Shown here one piece after another: positions 16,615 through 24,343 of a DNA stretch of 64,000 nt; position 1 is the stretch's first letter; every line of letters starts with the position of its first letter. A model generated the notes under the pieces. That model was not told where the DNA came from. It did not search any database and worked only from the letters and a program-made list of their open reading frames with translations. The stretch comes from Kitasatospora sp. NBC_00458. GTDB taxonomy: Bacteria > Actinomycetota > Actinomycetes > Streptomycetales > Streptomycetaceae. Location of the stretch: NCBI RefSeq assembly GCF_036013975.1, contig NZ_CP107904.1, positions 5,729,001-5,793,000 on the forward strand, given 5' to 3'. Both the position numbers and the translations under genes were made by a program.

Positions 16615-16628
16615 TTACCGGTTGGTAA
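16615..16628. promoter_or_regulatory. Predicted TetR operator
   Basis: TTACCGGTTGGTAA is a dyad (TTACC-4-GGTAA) 17 bases before the chosen TetR start. A further half-site-like TGGTAACGGTA follows at about 16641-16651. Such sites are typical for TetR autoregulation. Confidence 0.6.
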
Positions 16629-16966
16629 CTTGGGTGGGGCTGGTAACGGTAGCGACTTCATCGTGTCCAGGTCAGCCTGGCCGTGCCGGAAAGTGGGGCA
16701 GCTCACGTTGCGGGAGTGCCGGTGGGGGTTGCGGCGGGTGCCCTCGGTCCAGTTACGCTACGACTCGTAGCGAAAGCTGGTGACAACCAGGCGCCGCGAA
16801 CCCCGTGGGACGGGGGCGGCGCGGGTGCGGATGGGGATCCGCGCCAACGGTTCAGGCTATCGGGGATGGGTTCTCCGCTCGGGGAATCGAGGCTGCGCAG
16901 CCCGCGCGGGTCGGTTTTCCGGGAGGTTGGTGCCCGCGGGCGGTGCGGACGGGGGAGGATGGTGCC
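16629..16966 (+). other. Promoter region upstream of the thioredoxin-like gene
   Basis: These 338 bases contain no convincing gene. The notable element is a dyad CGCTAC-5-GTAGCG at 16756-16772, overlapping TACGCT and TACGACT hexamers that could be -10 elements. It lies about 195 bases before the thioredoxin-like start. Confidence 0.5.
16756..16772. promoter_or_regulatory. CGCTAC/GTAGCG dyad
   Basis: A perfect 6-bp inverted repeat with a 5-base spacer, embedded in TACGCTACGACTCGTAGCG. It may be an operator for one of the divergent transcripts. Low certainty. Confidence 0.35.
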
Positions 16967-17965
16967 ATGCAGCCACGGAATTCGCGTCCCAACAGCTCCG
17001 CCCTGCGCGGTGCGGTCGACCTCGCCGCAGTGAAGGCAGCCGGCGAGGCTGCCCAGAAGGCCGAGCAGGCCAGGGCCGAGCGGGCCCGCCAGGCGGCCGC
17101 CGCCGAGGAGTCGGGCATCGCGCCGGCCTCGCCCGGCTACCAGCTCGTCATCGACGTCACCGAGGACACCTTCGAGACCGAGGTCGTCCAGCGCTCCACC
17201 GAGGTGCCGGTCGTCATCGACTTCTGGGCCGAGTGGTGCGGTCCCTGCAAGCAGCTCAGCCCGATCCTGGAGCGACTGGCCGAGGAGTACGCCGGCCGGA
17301 TCGTGCTCGCCAAGATCGACGTCGACGGCAACCAGCTGATCGCCCAGCAGTTCGGCATCCAGGGCATCCCGGCCGTGATGGCCGTGGTGGCCGGCCAGCT
17401 CGTGCCGCTCTTCCAGGGCGCCGAGAACGAGGCCAACGTCCGCAAGGTGCTGGACCAGCTGATCCTCGTCGCCGAGCAGCGCTTCGGCATCGTCGGCGGC
17501 AGCGGTCTGCCGGGCACCGGCGGCGAGCCGGACGAGGCGCCGCGCCGCCCCGAGGACCCGGCGCTGGCCGCGGCCCACGACGCGCTGGACCGGGGCGACC
17601 TGGCCGGTGCCATCCAGGCGTACGAGAACGTGCTGGCCGACCAGCCGGGCAACGCCGAGGCCAAGCTCGGCCTGGCCCAGGCGGAGCTGCTCCGCCGGGT
17701 CGAGGGCCTGGACCTCCAGGAGGTCCGGGCGGCCGCGGCCGCGGACCCGAAGGACGTCGAGGCGCAGCTGCGGGCGGCCGACCTGGACCTGGTCGGCGGG
17801 CACGTCGAGGACGCCTTCGGGCGGCTGGTGGGCACCGTGGGCAGGACCTTCGGCGAGGAGCGGAACGTCGTGCGGGTCCGGCTGCTGGAGCTGTTCGAGG
17901 TCATCGGCACCGAGGACCCGCGGGTCACGGCGGCCCGCCAGGCGCTGGCCCGGGTGCTCTTCTGA
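16967..17965 (+). CDS. Thioredoxin-domain co-chaperone (YbbN/CnoX-like)
   Basis: A 332-residue cytoplasmic protein. Residues 1-50 are an Ala/Arg/Glu helix-rich leader. A thioredoxin domain follows (about 60-170) with intact W90-C91-G-P-C94 and the cis-Pro motif GIQGIPAVM. The C-terminal 140 residues are TPR-like helices (LAAAHDALDRGDLAGAIQAY, then LADQPGNAEAKLGLAQAEL). This architecture is that of CnoX/YbbN proteins, which in other bacteria protect substrates from oxidation and hand them to GroEL; that function is not shown here. Both cysteines are present, so redox activity is possible. The ATG at 16967 has GGGGGAGG at good distance. Confidence 0.88.
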   Translation: MQPRNSRPNSSALRGAVDLAAVKAAGEAAQKAEQARAERARQAAAAEESGIAPASPGYQLVIDVTEDTFETEVVQRSTEVPVVIDFWAEWCGPCKQLSPILERLAEEYAGRIVLAKIDVDGNQLIAQQFGIQGIPAVMAVVAGQLVPLFQGAENEANVRKVLDQLILVAEQRFGIVGGSGLPGTGGEPDEAPRRPEDPALAAAHDALDRGDLAGAIQAYENVLADQPGNAEAKLGLAQAELLRRVEGLDLQEVRAAAAADPKDVEAQLRAADLDLVGGHVEDAFGRLVGTVGRTFGEERNVVRVRLLELFEVIGTEDPRVTAARQALARVLF

Positions 17966-18093
17966 GGCCCTGTCCTCCGGGCCTCGCCGGACGGGCCTCC
18001 GGGCCCCGGTCCGGCACGGCGGACGGCCTGCGGTGCCGCTGGTGATTTGGCGACAATCCGGTCATCGCGTCTGAGGTTTACCAAATCTTGACA

Positions 18094-18134
18094 ACACCCG
18101 TGGACGGTCACGACATGTGACCGTCCACGGGTGT
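18094..18134 (+). terminator. Strong terminator after the thioredoxin-like gene
   Basis: A perfect 18-bp inverted repeat (ACACCCGTGGACGGTCAC, 5-base loop, complement) followed by TTC. Confidence 0.85.
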
Positions 18135-18598
18135 TTCACTGATGTTTCCGGGGGATTTCGCCGTCACGATTCCTTCAATTCGTCACGCTGCGTGTTCGTG
18201 TGACGGATTTCATGATCCACGCCGTTGGATGTTGGATTACCCGTCAGTAATGAACCTCTTGTGCTTCGCCCGGTATTCGAGCAGCATCGGCACGCCCGGT
18301 CCCCACGCTCCAACTCCCGGCAGCCGGTCGGCGAGAGCGGAACAGGGGATCCCCACCGGGCAGCCGACGGCCCCGGCCGCCGGCATGAAGGCAGGGGGGT
18401 ATCCGCGGTCCCACGGCGGTTCCTGTCCTTCGTCAGGCCGCGCTGCCCGCGCGGTCACTGGTTGTCGCTCGGGGGGATCGACCGTGTCGCCACGGCGCTC
18501 TCCGCTACCGAGGACGTAGCTCTCTCCCATCCCAGGCCCCCACCGTGCGTGACGCACCGCAGGGGAGCCGGAGATGTACGTCCAGAAGGAGGACACGC
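18135..18598 (+). other. Long upstream region of the DUF6230 operon
   Basis: The 464 bases hold no gene I can support. The left part is less GC-rich, with CGTCAC repeats at about 18172 and 18181 and an inverted partner GTGACG at 18200-18205, which could be a regulator site. The right part leads to AAGGAGG before the DUF6230 start. A long leader or a distal promoter is likely. Confidence 0.5.
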
Positions 18599-19264
18599 AT
18601 GTCCCAGACCCACGGCAAGACCCGCTGGAAGCGCTTCGCCCTGGTGATGGTGCCGAGCATCGCCGCCACCGCGATGGTCGGCGTCTCGATTGCCAACAGC
18701 GCGCTCGCGGCGTCGTTCAGCGTCTCCGGCCAGCAGTTCAAGGTGAAGACGACGTACCTGAAGGGCAGCAACTTCGCCCAGTTCGGTGCGGTCGACATCG
18801 AGGCGAACGGCACGCCGCACCCGGTCGCGGTGTCGGCCTTCGACGATGCCGAGATCCACAACCTCTGCCAGTCGGTGGTGACCGACCTGTCGAAGCTCGG
18901 CCTCGGCAAGATCACCCTCCAGCTGAACGCCGGCAACAACGAGAAGAAGCCGGTCACCGCGCACAACCTGCTGATCGACCTGGAGCAGCTGGACGCCGAC
19001 GCGACCTTCACCGACATCAACATCGGCCAGGACGCCTCCACCCTCACCGGTTCGGCGACCCAGGGCTGGAAGGGCCACCCGGCGCTGAAGGAGGCCGGCG
19101 CGAAGCTCCCGACCGGCGCCCTCGGCTTCTCCCAGGCGGCGAAGGAGGCCGTGCTGACGGACGTCAAGCAGACCGCGCGCGCCACCTCGGCCGGCACCTT
19201 CGTGCTCAACGGCCTGAGCCTCAAGCTCAAGGGCGGCGACGGCCCGAACAACGAGTGCTTCTGA
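18599..19264 (+). CDS. DUF6230 exported protein
   Basis: A 221-residue protein with an N-terminal export or anchor segment (RFALVMVPSIAATAMVGVSI followed by ANSALAA). The mature part is polar, beta-rich and has two cysteines (HNLCQSVV and NNECF at the very C-terminus), so a disulphide is possible outside the cell. S. coelicolor SCO5420, its probable counterpart, was once called a cholesterol esterase, but I see no lipase or esterase motif. The ATG at 18599 follows AAGGAGG. It is the first of three genes (DUF6230, DUF6114, Pro-rich secreted protein) conserved together in streptomycetes. Its mature domain resembles the C-terminal domain of the third gene in overall pattern. Confidence 0.85.
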   Translation: MSQTHGKTRWKRFALVMVPSIAATAMVGVSIANSALAASFSVSGQQFKVKTTYLKGSNFAQFGAVDIEANGTPHPVAVSAFDDAEIHNLCQSVVTDLSKLGLGKITLQLNAGNNEKKPVTAHNLLIDLEQLDADATFTDINIGQDASTLTGSATQGWKGHPALKEAGAKLPTGALGFSQAAKEAVLTDVKQTARATSAGTFVLNGLSLKLKGGDGPNNECF

Positions 19265-19275
19265 GCCTCGCCTGA

Positions 19276-19351
19276 CGGCGTGCCGGTCGGCACGCCGGAG
19301 TGACGGGTCTTCCCGGGGCCGGGAACGGCGGGCAGCCGCCGTTCCCGGCCC
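19276..19351 (+). terminator. Two hairpins between DUF6230 and DUF6114 genes
   Basis: A 10-bp stem (CGGCGTGCCG-gt-CGGCACGCCG, 19276-19297) is followed by a 16-bp perfect stem (GGGCCGGGAACGGCGG at 19316-19331, loop GCAG, complement at 19336-19351). They could terminate most transcripts so that the first gene is expressed more than the next two, or stabilise its 3' end. Confidence 0.6.
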
Positions 19352-19395
19352 GACACCACTTGTTCTCCCTCGTAGAGACATCGAGGAGCTGCACC

Positions 19396-20022
19396 ATGTC
19401 CAGCGCAACGGCCGAACCCCGGCCCGAACACCGGAACCCGGCCGGGTGGCTCTGGCGGAGCTTCCGGGAATTCCGCCGCACCAGGCCCTTCTGGGGCGGC
19501 CTGCTGGCCATGGTCGCCGGCGGCCCGATCCTGTACTTCCCCTACGCGCACCTGTCGTTGGGCGGCGTGACCATCGCGATGTCCACCACGGCGGGCGCCG
19601 GTTCGCTGATCATCGGCGTGCTGCTGATCCTGCTCGGGTTCACCGCCTGGTTCCAGCCCGCCGTGCGGATCTTCGCCGGCGTCGCCACCACGCTGCTCAC
19701 CCTCGTCTCGATCCCGGTCTCGAACCTGGCCGGCTTCGGCATGGCCCTGCTGCCCGGGCTCATCGGCGGCGGGCTGATGATGGCCTGGGCGCCGGTGCCG
19801 CAGGCGGTCGAGACGGCCGAGACGGTGGAGACGGCCGAGGAGTACCGGGCGGCGGAGACGGCCGGAGCCGCCGAAGCCGTGGACCCGGCCGCCGCCGAGG
19901 CCGCCACCGCGCGGATCCCGGCCGTGCCCGCCCAGGGCGAGCCCCCGGCCGAGGACACCGCCCCGTCCGCCGCCGGGGGAACCGTCCCGCAGCAGGCCGG
20001 TGAGCCCAAGGAGGTGCGGTGA
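19396..20022 (+). CDS. DUF6114 integral membrane protein
   Basis: A 208-residue membrane protein with about four helices: FWGGLLAMVAGGPILYFPYA, then a segment around TTAGAGSLIIGVLLILLGFT, then FAGVATTLLTLVSIPVSNLA, then FGMALLPGLIGGGLMMAWAP. A 70-residue Ala/Glu/Thr-rich cytosolic tail follows. The WLWRSFREFRRTRPFWGGLL start is typical of DUF6114. The ATG at 19396 has GAGGAG upstream. Its stop overlaps the GTG of the next gene (GTGA), so the two are translationally coupled. It probably anchors or helps export the flanking secreted proteins; this rests only on conserved gene order. Confidence 0.85.
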   Translation: MSSATAEPRPEHRNPAGWLWRSFREFRRTRPFWGGLLAMVAGGPILYFPYAHLSLGGVTIAMSTTAGAGSLIIGVLLILLGFTAWFQPAVRIFAGVATTLLTLVSIPVSNLAGFGMALLPGLIGGGLMMAWAPVPQAVETAETVETAEEYRAAETAGAAEAVDPAAAEAATARIPAVPAQGEPPAEDTAPSAAGGTVPQQAGEPKEVR

Positions 20023-21530
20023 CCGCGCCCGACGAGCAGCGGACCGACCCGTCCGCCGCCCCGGCACCGCGCTCCGGGCGGCACGCCGCGCCCCGGACGC
20101 CGGTCCGGATCCGCCTGCGCGGCCGCGCGCTGGCGATGGCCGCGGTGCCGACCGCCCTGTTGATGGCCGCCGCCTACACGCCGGGCTCGGCGATCGCCGA
20201 GACCTCGGCGAGCAAGCCGTGCGCCACCGCCCCGGACGCCGTGCCGCTGCCGCCGAAGGTGGCCGAGACGCCCGTCCCGAAGAGCGAGCTGCCGCCGCCG
20301 ATCCCCGGCCCGTCCGTGCCGCTCCCCGAGGAGCCGGCCCCGACGGCCGACCCGACCGGCACCGCGCCCCCGACGGCCGCGCCGACGACCGCACCGACCG
20401 GCGCCGGACCCTCGGCCGTGCCGACGGCCGTGCCGACGAGCGGGGCGCCGGCCGCCAAGCCGTCGACGACGCCGCCGGCCGCACCGACGACCGCGCCGGC
20501 CGCGCAGGCCGGAGCGGCCGGCACCGCCGCCGGGGTCTCCCGGGCCGGGCTGATCGACGACGTCGTCGACGGCATCACCGGCCTGTTCCGCCCGGGCGGC
20601 TCGCCGAGCCCGACCGCGGCCCCGTCCGCCGGCGTCCACGCGGTGGCCCCGGCCGCCCCGGCGCCCTCGTCGGCGGCGCCCGCCCCGGGCACCCAGGACC
20701 CCGCCACCGCGGCCCCGGCCACCCAGGCCCCGGCACCGACGACCGCACCGACGACCGCATCGGCCGCCCAGGCCCCGGCGACCGGCACGCCGTCCGCCGG
20801 GCCCGCGGCCGAGCCGCCCGGCACGCCGTCCGCCAAGCCCTCGTCCAAGCCGTCCGCCAAGCCCTCCGCGAGTCCCAAGGCGGGCTCCTCGCCGTCGGCC
20901 GCCACGAAGGACCCGGCGGCTGGGTCCCCGACCCCCTCCGGCTCGGCCCCGGCCACGCCGACCAAGGACCCCAACTGCCTGGTCGACACCAAGGCCCTCA
21001 ACCCGGCCGGGAAGCCGGCGGACAACGCGATCCTCGTCCCGGACCAGAACTGGACCCTCCAGACCACCCGGCTGGCGCTGAACCACGCGGTGCTGCTGGG
21101 CGTGGTCAACGTCCAGACCCCGACCGGCACCAAGCGGGTGCTGAAGTTCGAGGTCGGCAGCGTCGACATCGAGAACCTCCACATGTCGACGCTGGAGGGC
21201 AACGACCGCACCTTCCACGTCAAGGGCGCGCCGGGCTCGGTCTCGACCATGCGCAGCGGCCCGGTCACCATGTACGTGGAGCGGCTCTCCGGCCACCTGT
21301 CCAAGGTGCTCGGCCTGCCGATCCCGATCGACCTGGGCGAGCTGACCCTCACGCCGGACGGGCCGCTGCCGCAGTGGCTGTACGACCTGATCGGTCAGCT
21401 CCAGCTGCCGCTGTGGCTGGAACTGACCGGCGTCACCGCGGTGCAGGCCGGCCAGTTCGGCGGCACCCTGACGATCCCCGGCATGAAGCTCTACAACGAC
21501 CAGGAGCCCTACCCCGGCAACGCGAAGTAG
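20019..21530 (+). CDS. Secreted Pro/Ala/Thr-rich protein with DUF6230-like C-terminal domain
   Basis: A 503-residue exported protein. A signal segment lies at about residues 30-60 (GRALAMAAVPTALLMAAAYT, ending GSAIAETSA). Residues 65-310 are a low-complexity Ala/Pro/Thr/Ser spacer, suited to crossing the cell wall or to O-glycosylation. The last 190 residues form a compact domain with NCLVDTKALNPAG, VLKFEVGSVDIENLHM, and GVTAVQAGQFGGTLTIPGMK; its pattern recalls the DUF6230 protein encoded two genes upstream, suggesting old duplication. The GTG start overlaps the previous stop. No catalytic motif is visible. A structural or adhesive cell-surface role is possible but unproven. Confidence 0.8.
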   Translation: MTAPDEQRTDPSAAPAPRSGRHAAPRTPVRIRLRGRALAMAAVPTALLMAAAYTPGSAIAETSASKPCATAPDAVPLPPKVAETPVPKSELPPPIPGPSVPLPEEPAPTADPTGTAPPTAAPTTAPTGAGPSAVPTAVPTSGAPAAKPSTTPPAAPTTAPAAQAGAAGTAAGVSRAGLIDDVVDGITGLFRPGGSPSPTAAPSAGVHAVAPAAPAPSSAAPAPGTQDPATAAPATQAPAPTTAPTTASAAQAPATGTPSAGPAAEPPGTPSAKPSSKPSAKPSASPKAGSSPSAATKDPAAGSPTPSGSAPATPTKDPNCLVDTKALNPAGKPADNAILVPDQNWTLQTTRLALNHAVLLGVVNVQTPTGTKRVLKFEVGSVDIENLHMSTLEGNDRTFHVKGAPGSVSTMRSGPVTMYVERLSGHLSKVLGLPIPIDLGELTLTPDGPLPQWLYDLIGQLQLPLWLELTGVTAVQAGQFGGTLTIPGMKLYNDQEPYPGNAK

Positions 21531-21542
21531 GCCCGGCCGAGA

Positions 21543-21591
21543 ACGCCCGTGGGGCGGCCCCTCCGATGCGGAGGGACCGCCCCACGGGCGT
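21543..21591. terminator. Bidirectional terminator
   Basis: An extended hairpin (ACGCCCGTGGGGCGG and complement, then CCCTCC/GGAGGG, separated by single unpaired bases) lies between the convergent secreted-protein gene and pyk. Confidence 0.85.
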
Positions 21592-21603
21592 CGTGCGTGC
21601 GGG

Positions 21604-23034
21604 CTACTTGTCGCCGCGGGTACCGAGGTGGTGCACCTGGACCATGTTGGTGTTGCCGGGGATCCCGGGCGGGGAGCCGGCCGTGACGATGACGGTGTCG
21701 CCCTCGGTCAGCTCGCCGATGCGGAGCAGCTCGCCGTCGACCTGGGCCACCATGGCGTCGGTCGAGCCGACCTGCTCGGTGACGTGGGCCTCGACGCCCC
21801 AGCTCAGCGAGAGCTGGTTGCGGGTGGCGTTGTCCGGGGTGAACGCGATCACCGGGATCGGCGAGCGGTACCGGGAGAGCCGGCGCGCGGTGTCACCGGA
21901 CTTGGTGAACGCGACCAGCGCCTTGCCGTTCAGGAAGTCGCCCAGCTCGCACGCGGCGCGGGCGATCGAGCCGCCCTGGGTGCGCGGCTTGCGGCCCGGG
22001 TTGAGCGGCTGGAGGCCCTGGGAGAGCAGCTCCTCCTCGGCCTTCTCGCAGATCCGGCTCATGGTGCGGACGGTCTCGATCGGGTACTTGCCGACGCTGG
22101 ACTCGGCGGAGAGCATGACCGCGTCGGTGCCGTCCAGGATGGCGTTGGCGACGTCGGACACCTCGGCGCGGGTCGGGCGCGAGGCGTGGATCATCGACTC
22201 CATCATCTGGGTGGCGACGATGACGGGCTTGGCGTTCCGGCGGGCCAGCGTGATGAGCTGCTTCTGGACCAGCGGCACCCGCTCCAGCGGGTACTCGACG
22301 GCCAGGTCGCCGCGGGCGACCATGATGGCGTCGAAGGCGAGGACGATCTCCTCCATGGCCTCGACGGCCTGCGGCTTCTCGATCTTGGCGATGACCGGCA
22401 CCCGGATGCCGACCGCGTCCATGACCTCGTGGACGTCCTTGACGTCGGCCGCGTTGCGGACGAAGGAGAGGGCGACCATGTCGACGCCCAGTTCGAGGGC
22501 GAAGCGCAGGTCCTCCTTGTCCTTCTCGGACAGGGCGGGCACGTTGACGGCCGCGCCGGGGAGGTTGATGCCCTTGTTGTTCGAGAGCACGCCGCCCTCG
22601 ACGACCACGGTCCTCACCCGCGGGCCGTCGACGCTGACGACCTCCAGGGCGATGACGCCGTCGTTGATCAGGATCGGGTCGCCCGGCTTGACGTCGCCGG
22701 GCAGGCCCTTGTAGGTGGTCCCGCAGATGTGCTGGTCGCCCGGGACGTCCTCGGTGGTGATGGTGAACTCGTCGCCGTTGTCGACGGTCACCGGGCCGTT
22801 GGCGAAGGTCGCCAGACGGATCTTGGGACCCTGGAGGTCGGCCAGGACGCCGATGGCCTTGCCGGTGTCCTCCGAGACCTGGCGGACCTTGCGGTACCGC
22901 TCCTCGTGGTCCGCGTGGGTGCCGTGGCTCATGTTCAGTCGGGCGACGTTCATGCCCGCCTCGACGATGGCCTTCAGCTGTTCGTAGGAGTCCGTGGCCG
23001 GACCCAGGGTGCAGACAATTTTCGCTCGGCGCAT
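21604..23034 (-). CDS. pyk: Pyruvate kinase
   Basis: A 476-residue pyruvate kinase, full family length. It converts phosphoenolpyruvate and ADP to pyruvate and ATP. Visible motifs: RRAKIVCTLGPATDS at the start, NVARLNMSHG, VIAKIEKPQAVEAMEEIV with the catalytic Lys, DAIMVARGDLAVE with metal ligands, and VIVATQMMESMIHASRPTRA. The start codon at 23034 has no clear ribosome site; a TAGACT hexamer ends eight bases upstream, so a leaderless transcript is possible. It is followed in the chromosome by ackA and pta on the same strand, grouping pyruvate formation with acetate metabolism. Streptomycetes often have two pyruvate kinases; this one sits where I recall S. coelicolor Pyk2. Confidence 0.96.
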   Translation of the reverse strand: MRRAKIVCTLGPATDSYEQLKAIVEAGMNVARLNMSHGTHADHEERYRKVRQVSEDTGKAIGVLADLQGPKIRLATFANGPVTVDNGDEFTITTEDVPGDQHICGTTYKGLPGDVKPGDPILINDGVIALEVVSVDGPRVRTVVVEGGVLSNNKGINLPGAAVNVPALSEKDKEDLRFALELGVDMVALSFVRNAADVKDVHEVMDAVGIRVPVIAKIEKPQAVEAMEEIVLAFDAIMVARGDLAVEYPLERVPLVQKQLITLARRNAKPVIVATQMMESMIHASRPTRAEVSDVANAILDGTDAVMLSAESSVGKYPIETVRTMSRICEKAEEELLSQGLQPLNPGRKPRTQGGSIARAACELGDFLNGKALVAFTKSGDTARRLSRYRSPIPVIAFTPDNATRNQLSLSWGVEAHVTEQVGSTDAMVAQVDGELLRIGELTEGDTVIVTAGSPPGIPGNTNMVQVHHLGTRGDK

Positions 23035-23128
23035 ATCGATCAGTCTATCCGTTCGTGTTATGGGTGCATTCGGCCCGAATCGAGAGGAATCGCCGACGAA
23101 GGATTCCGGGGAGCGAGACGACGGGGGG

Positions 23129-24343
23129 TCAGTTTTCGGACGACCGGTGCACCAGGGCGAAGGACTGCCGGGCGATCTCCAGCTCCTCGTCGGTGGGCAC
23201 GACCGCGACCGCGACCCGCGCGTACTCGGGGGAGATCAGCCTGGGCTCGCGCGAGCGTACCGAGTTGAGCTCCGGGTCGACCGCGATGCCCAGTCCGTCC
23301 AGGCCGGCGGTGGCGGCGGCCCGCACCGGCGCCGCGTTCTCCCCGACACCCGCCGTGAAGGCGATCGCGTCGACCCGGCCGAGCACCGCGTAGTAGCCGC
23401 CGATGTACTTGCGCAGCCGGTGGACGTACGCGTCGAACGCCAGCCGGGCGTCCTCGTCGCCCTCCCCGGCGCGGCGCATGATCTCGCGCATGTCGTTGTC
23501 GCCGCACAGGCCCAGCAGGCCGCTGCGGCGGTTGAGCAGGTCGTCGATCTCGTCGATCGAGAGCCCGCCGACCCGGTGCAGGTGGAAGACCACGCCCGCG
23601 TCGATATCACCCGAACGAGTGCCCATCACCAGGCCCTCCAGCGGGGTCAGGCCCATCGAGGTGTCCACGCACCGCCCGCCCGCGACCGCCGACGCCGAGG
23701 CGCCGTTGCCCAGGTGCAGCACGATCACGTTCACCTCGGCGGGGTCCTTGCCGAGCAGCCGGGCGGTGGCCCGCGAGACGTACTGGTGCGAGGTGCCGTG
23801 GAAGCCGTAGCGGCGCACCCGGTGCCGGTCGGCGACCTCCTTGTCCACCGCGTACCGGGCGGCGTGCTCCGGCATCGAGGCGTGGAAGGCGGTGTCGAAG
23901 ACGGCCACCTGCGGCAGGTCGGGCCGCAGCGCCCGGGCCACCTCGATGCCGGTGATGTTGGCCGGATTGTGCAGCGGGGCCACCGGGATCAGCCGGCGGA
24001 TCTCCGTCAGCACCTCGTCGGTGATCACGGTCGGCTCGGTGAAGCGCAGGCCGCCGTGCACCACCCGGTGGCCGATCGCGGCCAGCTCGGGGGAGTCCAG
24101 CCCGATCCCGTCGGCGGCGAGCTCCTCGGCGACCGCCTTCAGCCCGGCGCCGTGGTCGGGGAAGGCCTGGACGCTCTCCCGCTCCGCCCCGCCGCGCGGG
24201 GCGTGCACCAGCCGCCCGCCGGCCTCGCCGATCCGCTCGACCAGCCCGGAGGCCAGCCGGGTGCCGTCCAGCATGTCGATCAGCTGGTACTTGACCGACG
24301 ACGAGCCGGCGTTCAGCACCAGTACCCGCGTGCCCTCACTCAT
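23129..24343 (-). CDS. ackA: Acetate kinase
   Basis: A 404-residue acetate/propionate kinase of normal length, converting acetyl phosphate and ADP to acetate and ATP, reversibly. Motifs: VLVLNAGSSSVKYQLIDM at the start, VVHGGLRFTEP, VFDTAFHASMPEHAARYA, RRYGFHGTSHQYVSRA, VIVLHLGNGASASAV and IAFTAGVGENAAPVRA. Its ATG at 24343 overlaps the TGA of pta (ATGA), so the two enzymes are co-translated. The protein ends LVHRSSEN. No transcription signal lies between pta and ackA. Confidence 0.97.
   Translation of the reverse strand: MSEGTRVLVLNAGSSSVKYQLIDMLDGTRLASGLVERIGEAGGRLVHAPRGGAERESVQAFPDHGAGLKAVAEELAADGIGLDSPELAAIGHRVVHGGLRFTEPTVITDEVLTEIRRLIPVAPLHNPANITGIEVARALRPDLPQVAVFDTAFHASMPEHAARYAVDKEVADRHRVRRYGFHGTSHQYVSRATARLLGKDPAEVNVIVLHLGNGASASAVAGGRCVDTSMGLTPLEGLVMGTRSGDIDAGVVFHLHRVGGLSIDEIDDLLNRRSGLLGLCGDNDMREIMRRAGEGDEDARLAFDAYVHRLRKYIGGYYAVLGRVDAIAFTAGVGENAAPVRAAATAGLDGLGIAVDPELNSVRSREPRLISPEYARVAVAVVPTDEELEIARQSFALVHRSSEN

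Noticed and set aside
18599..19264. Cholesterol esterase label for the DUF6230 protein
   Set aside because: No GxSxG or other lipase/esterase motif is present in the sequence.
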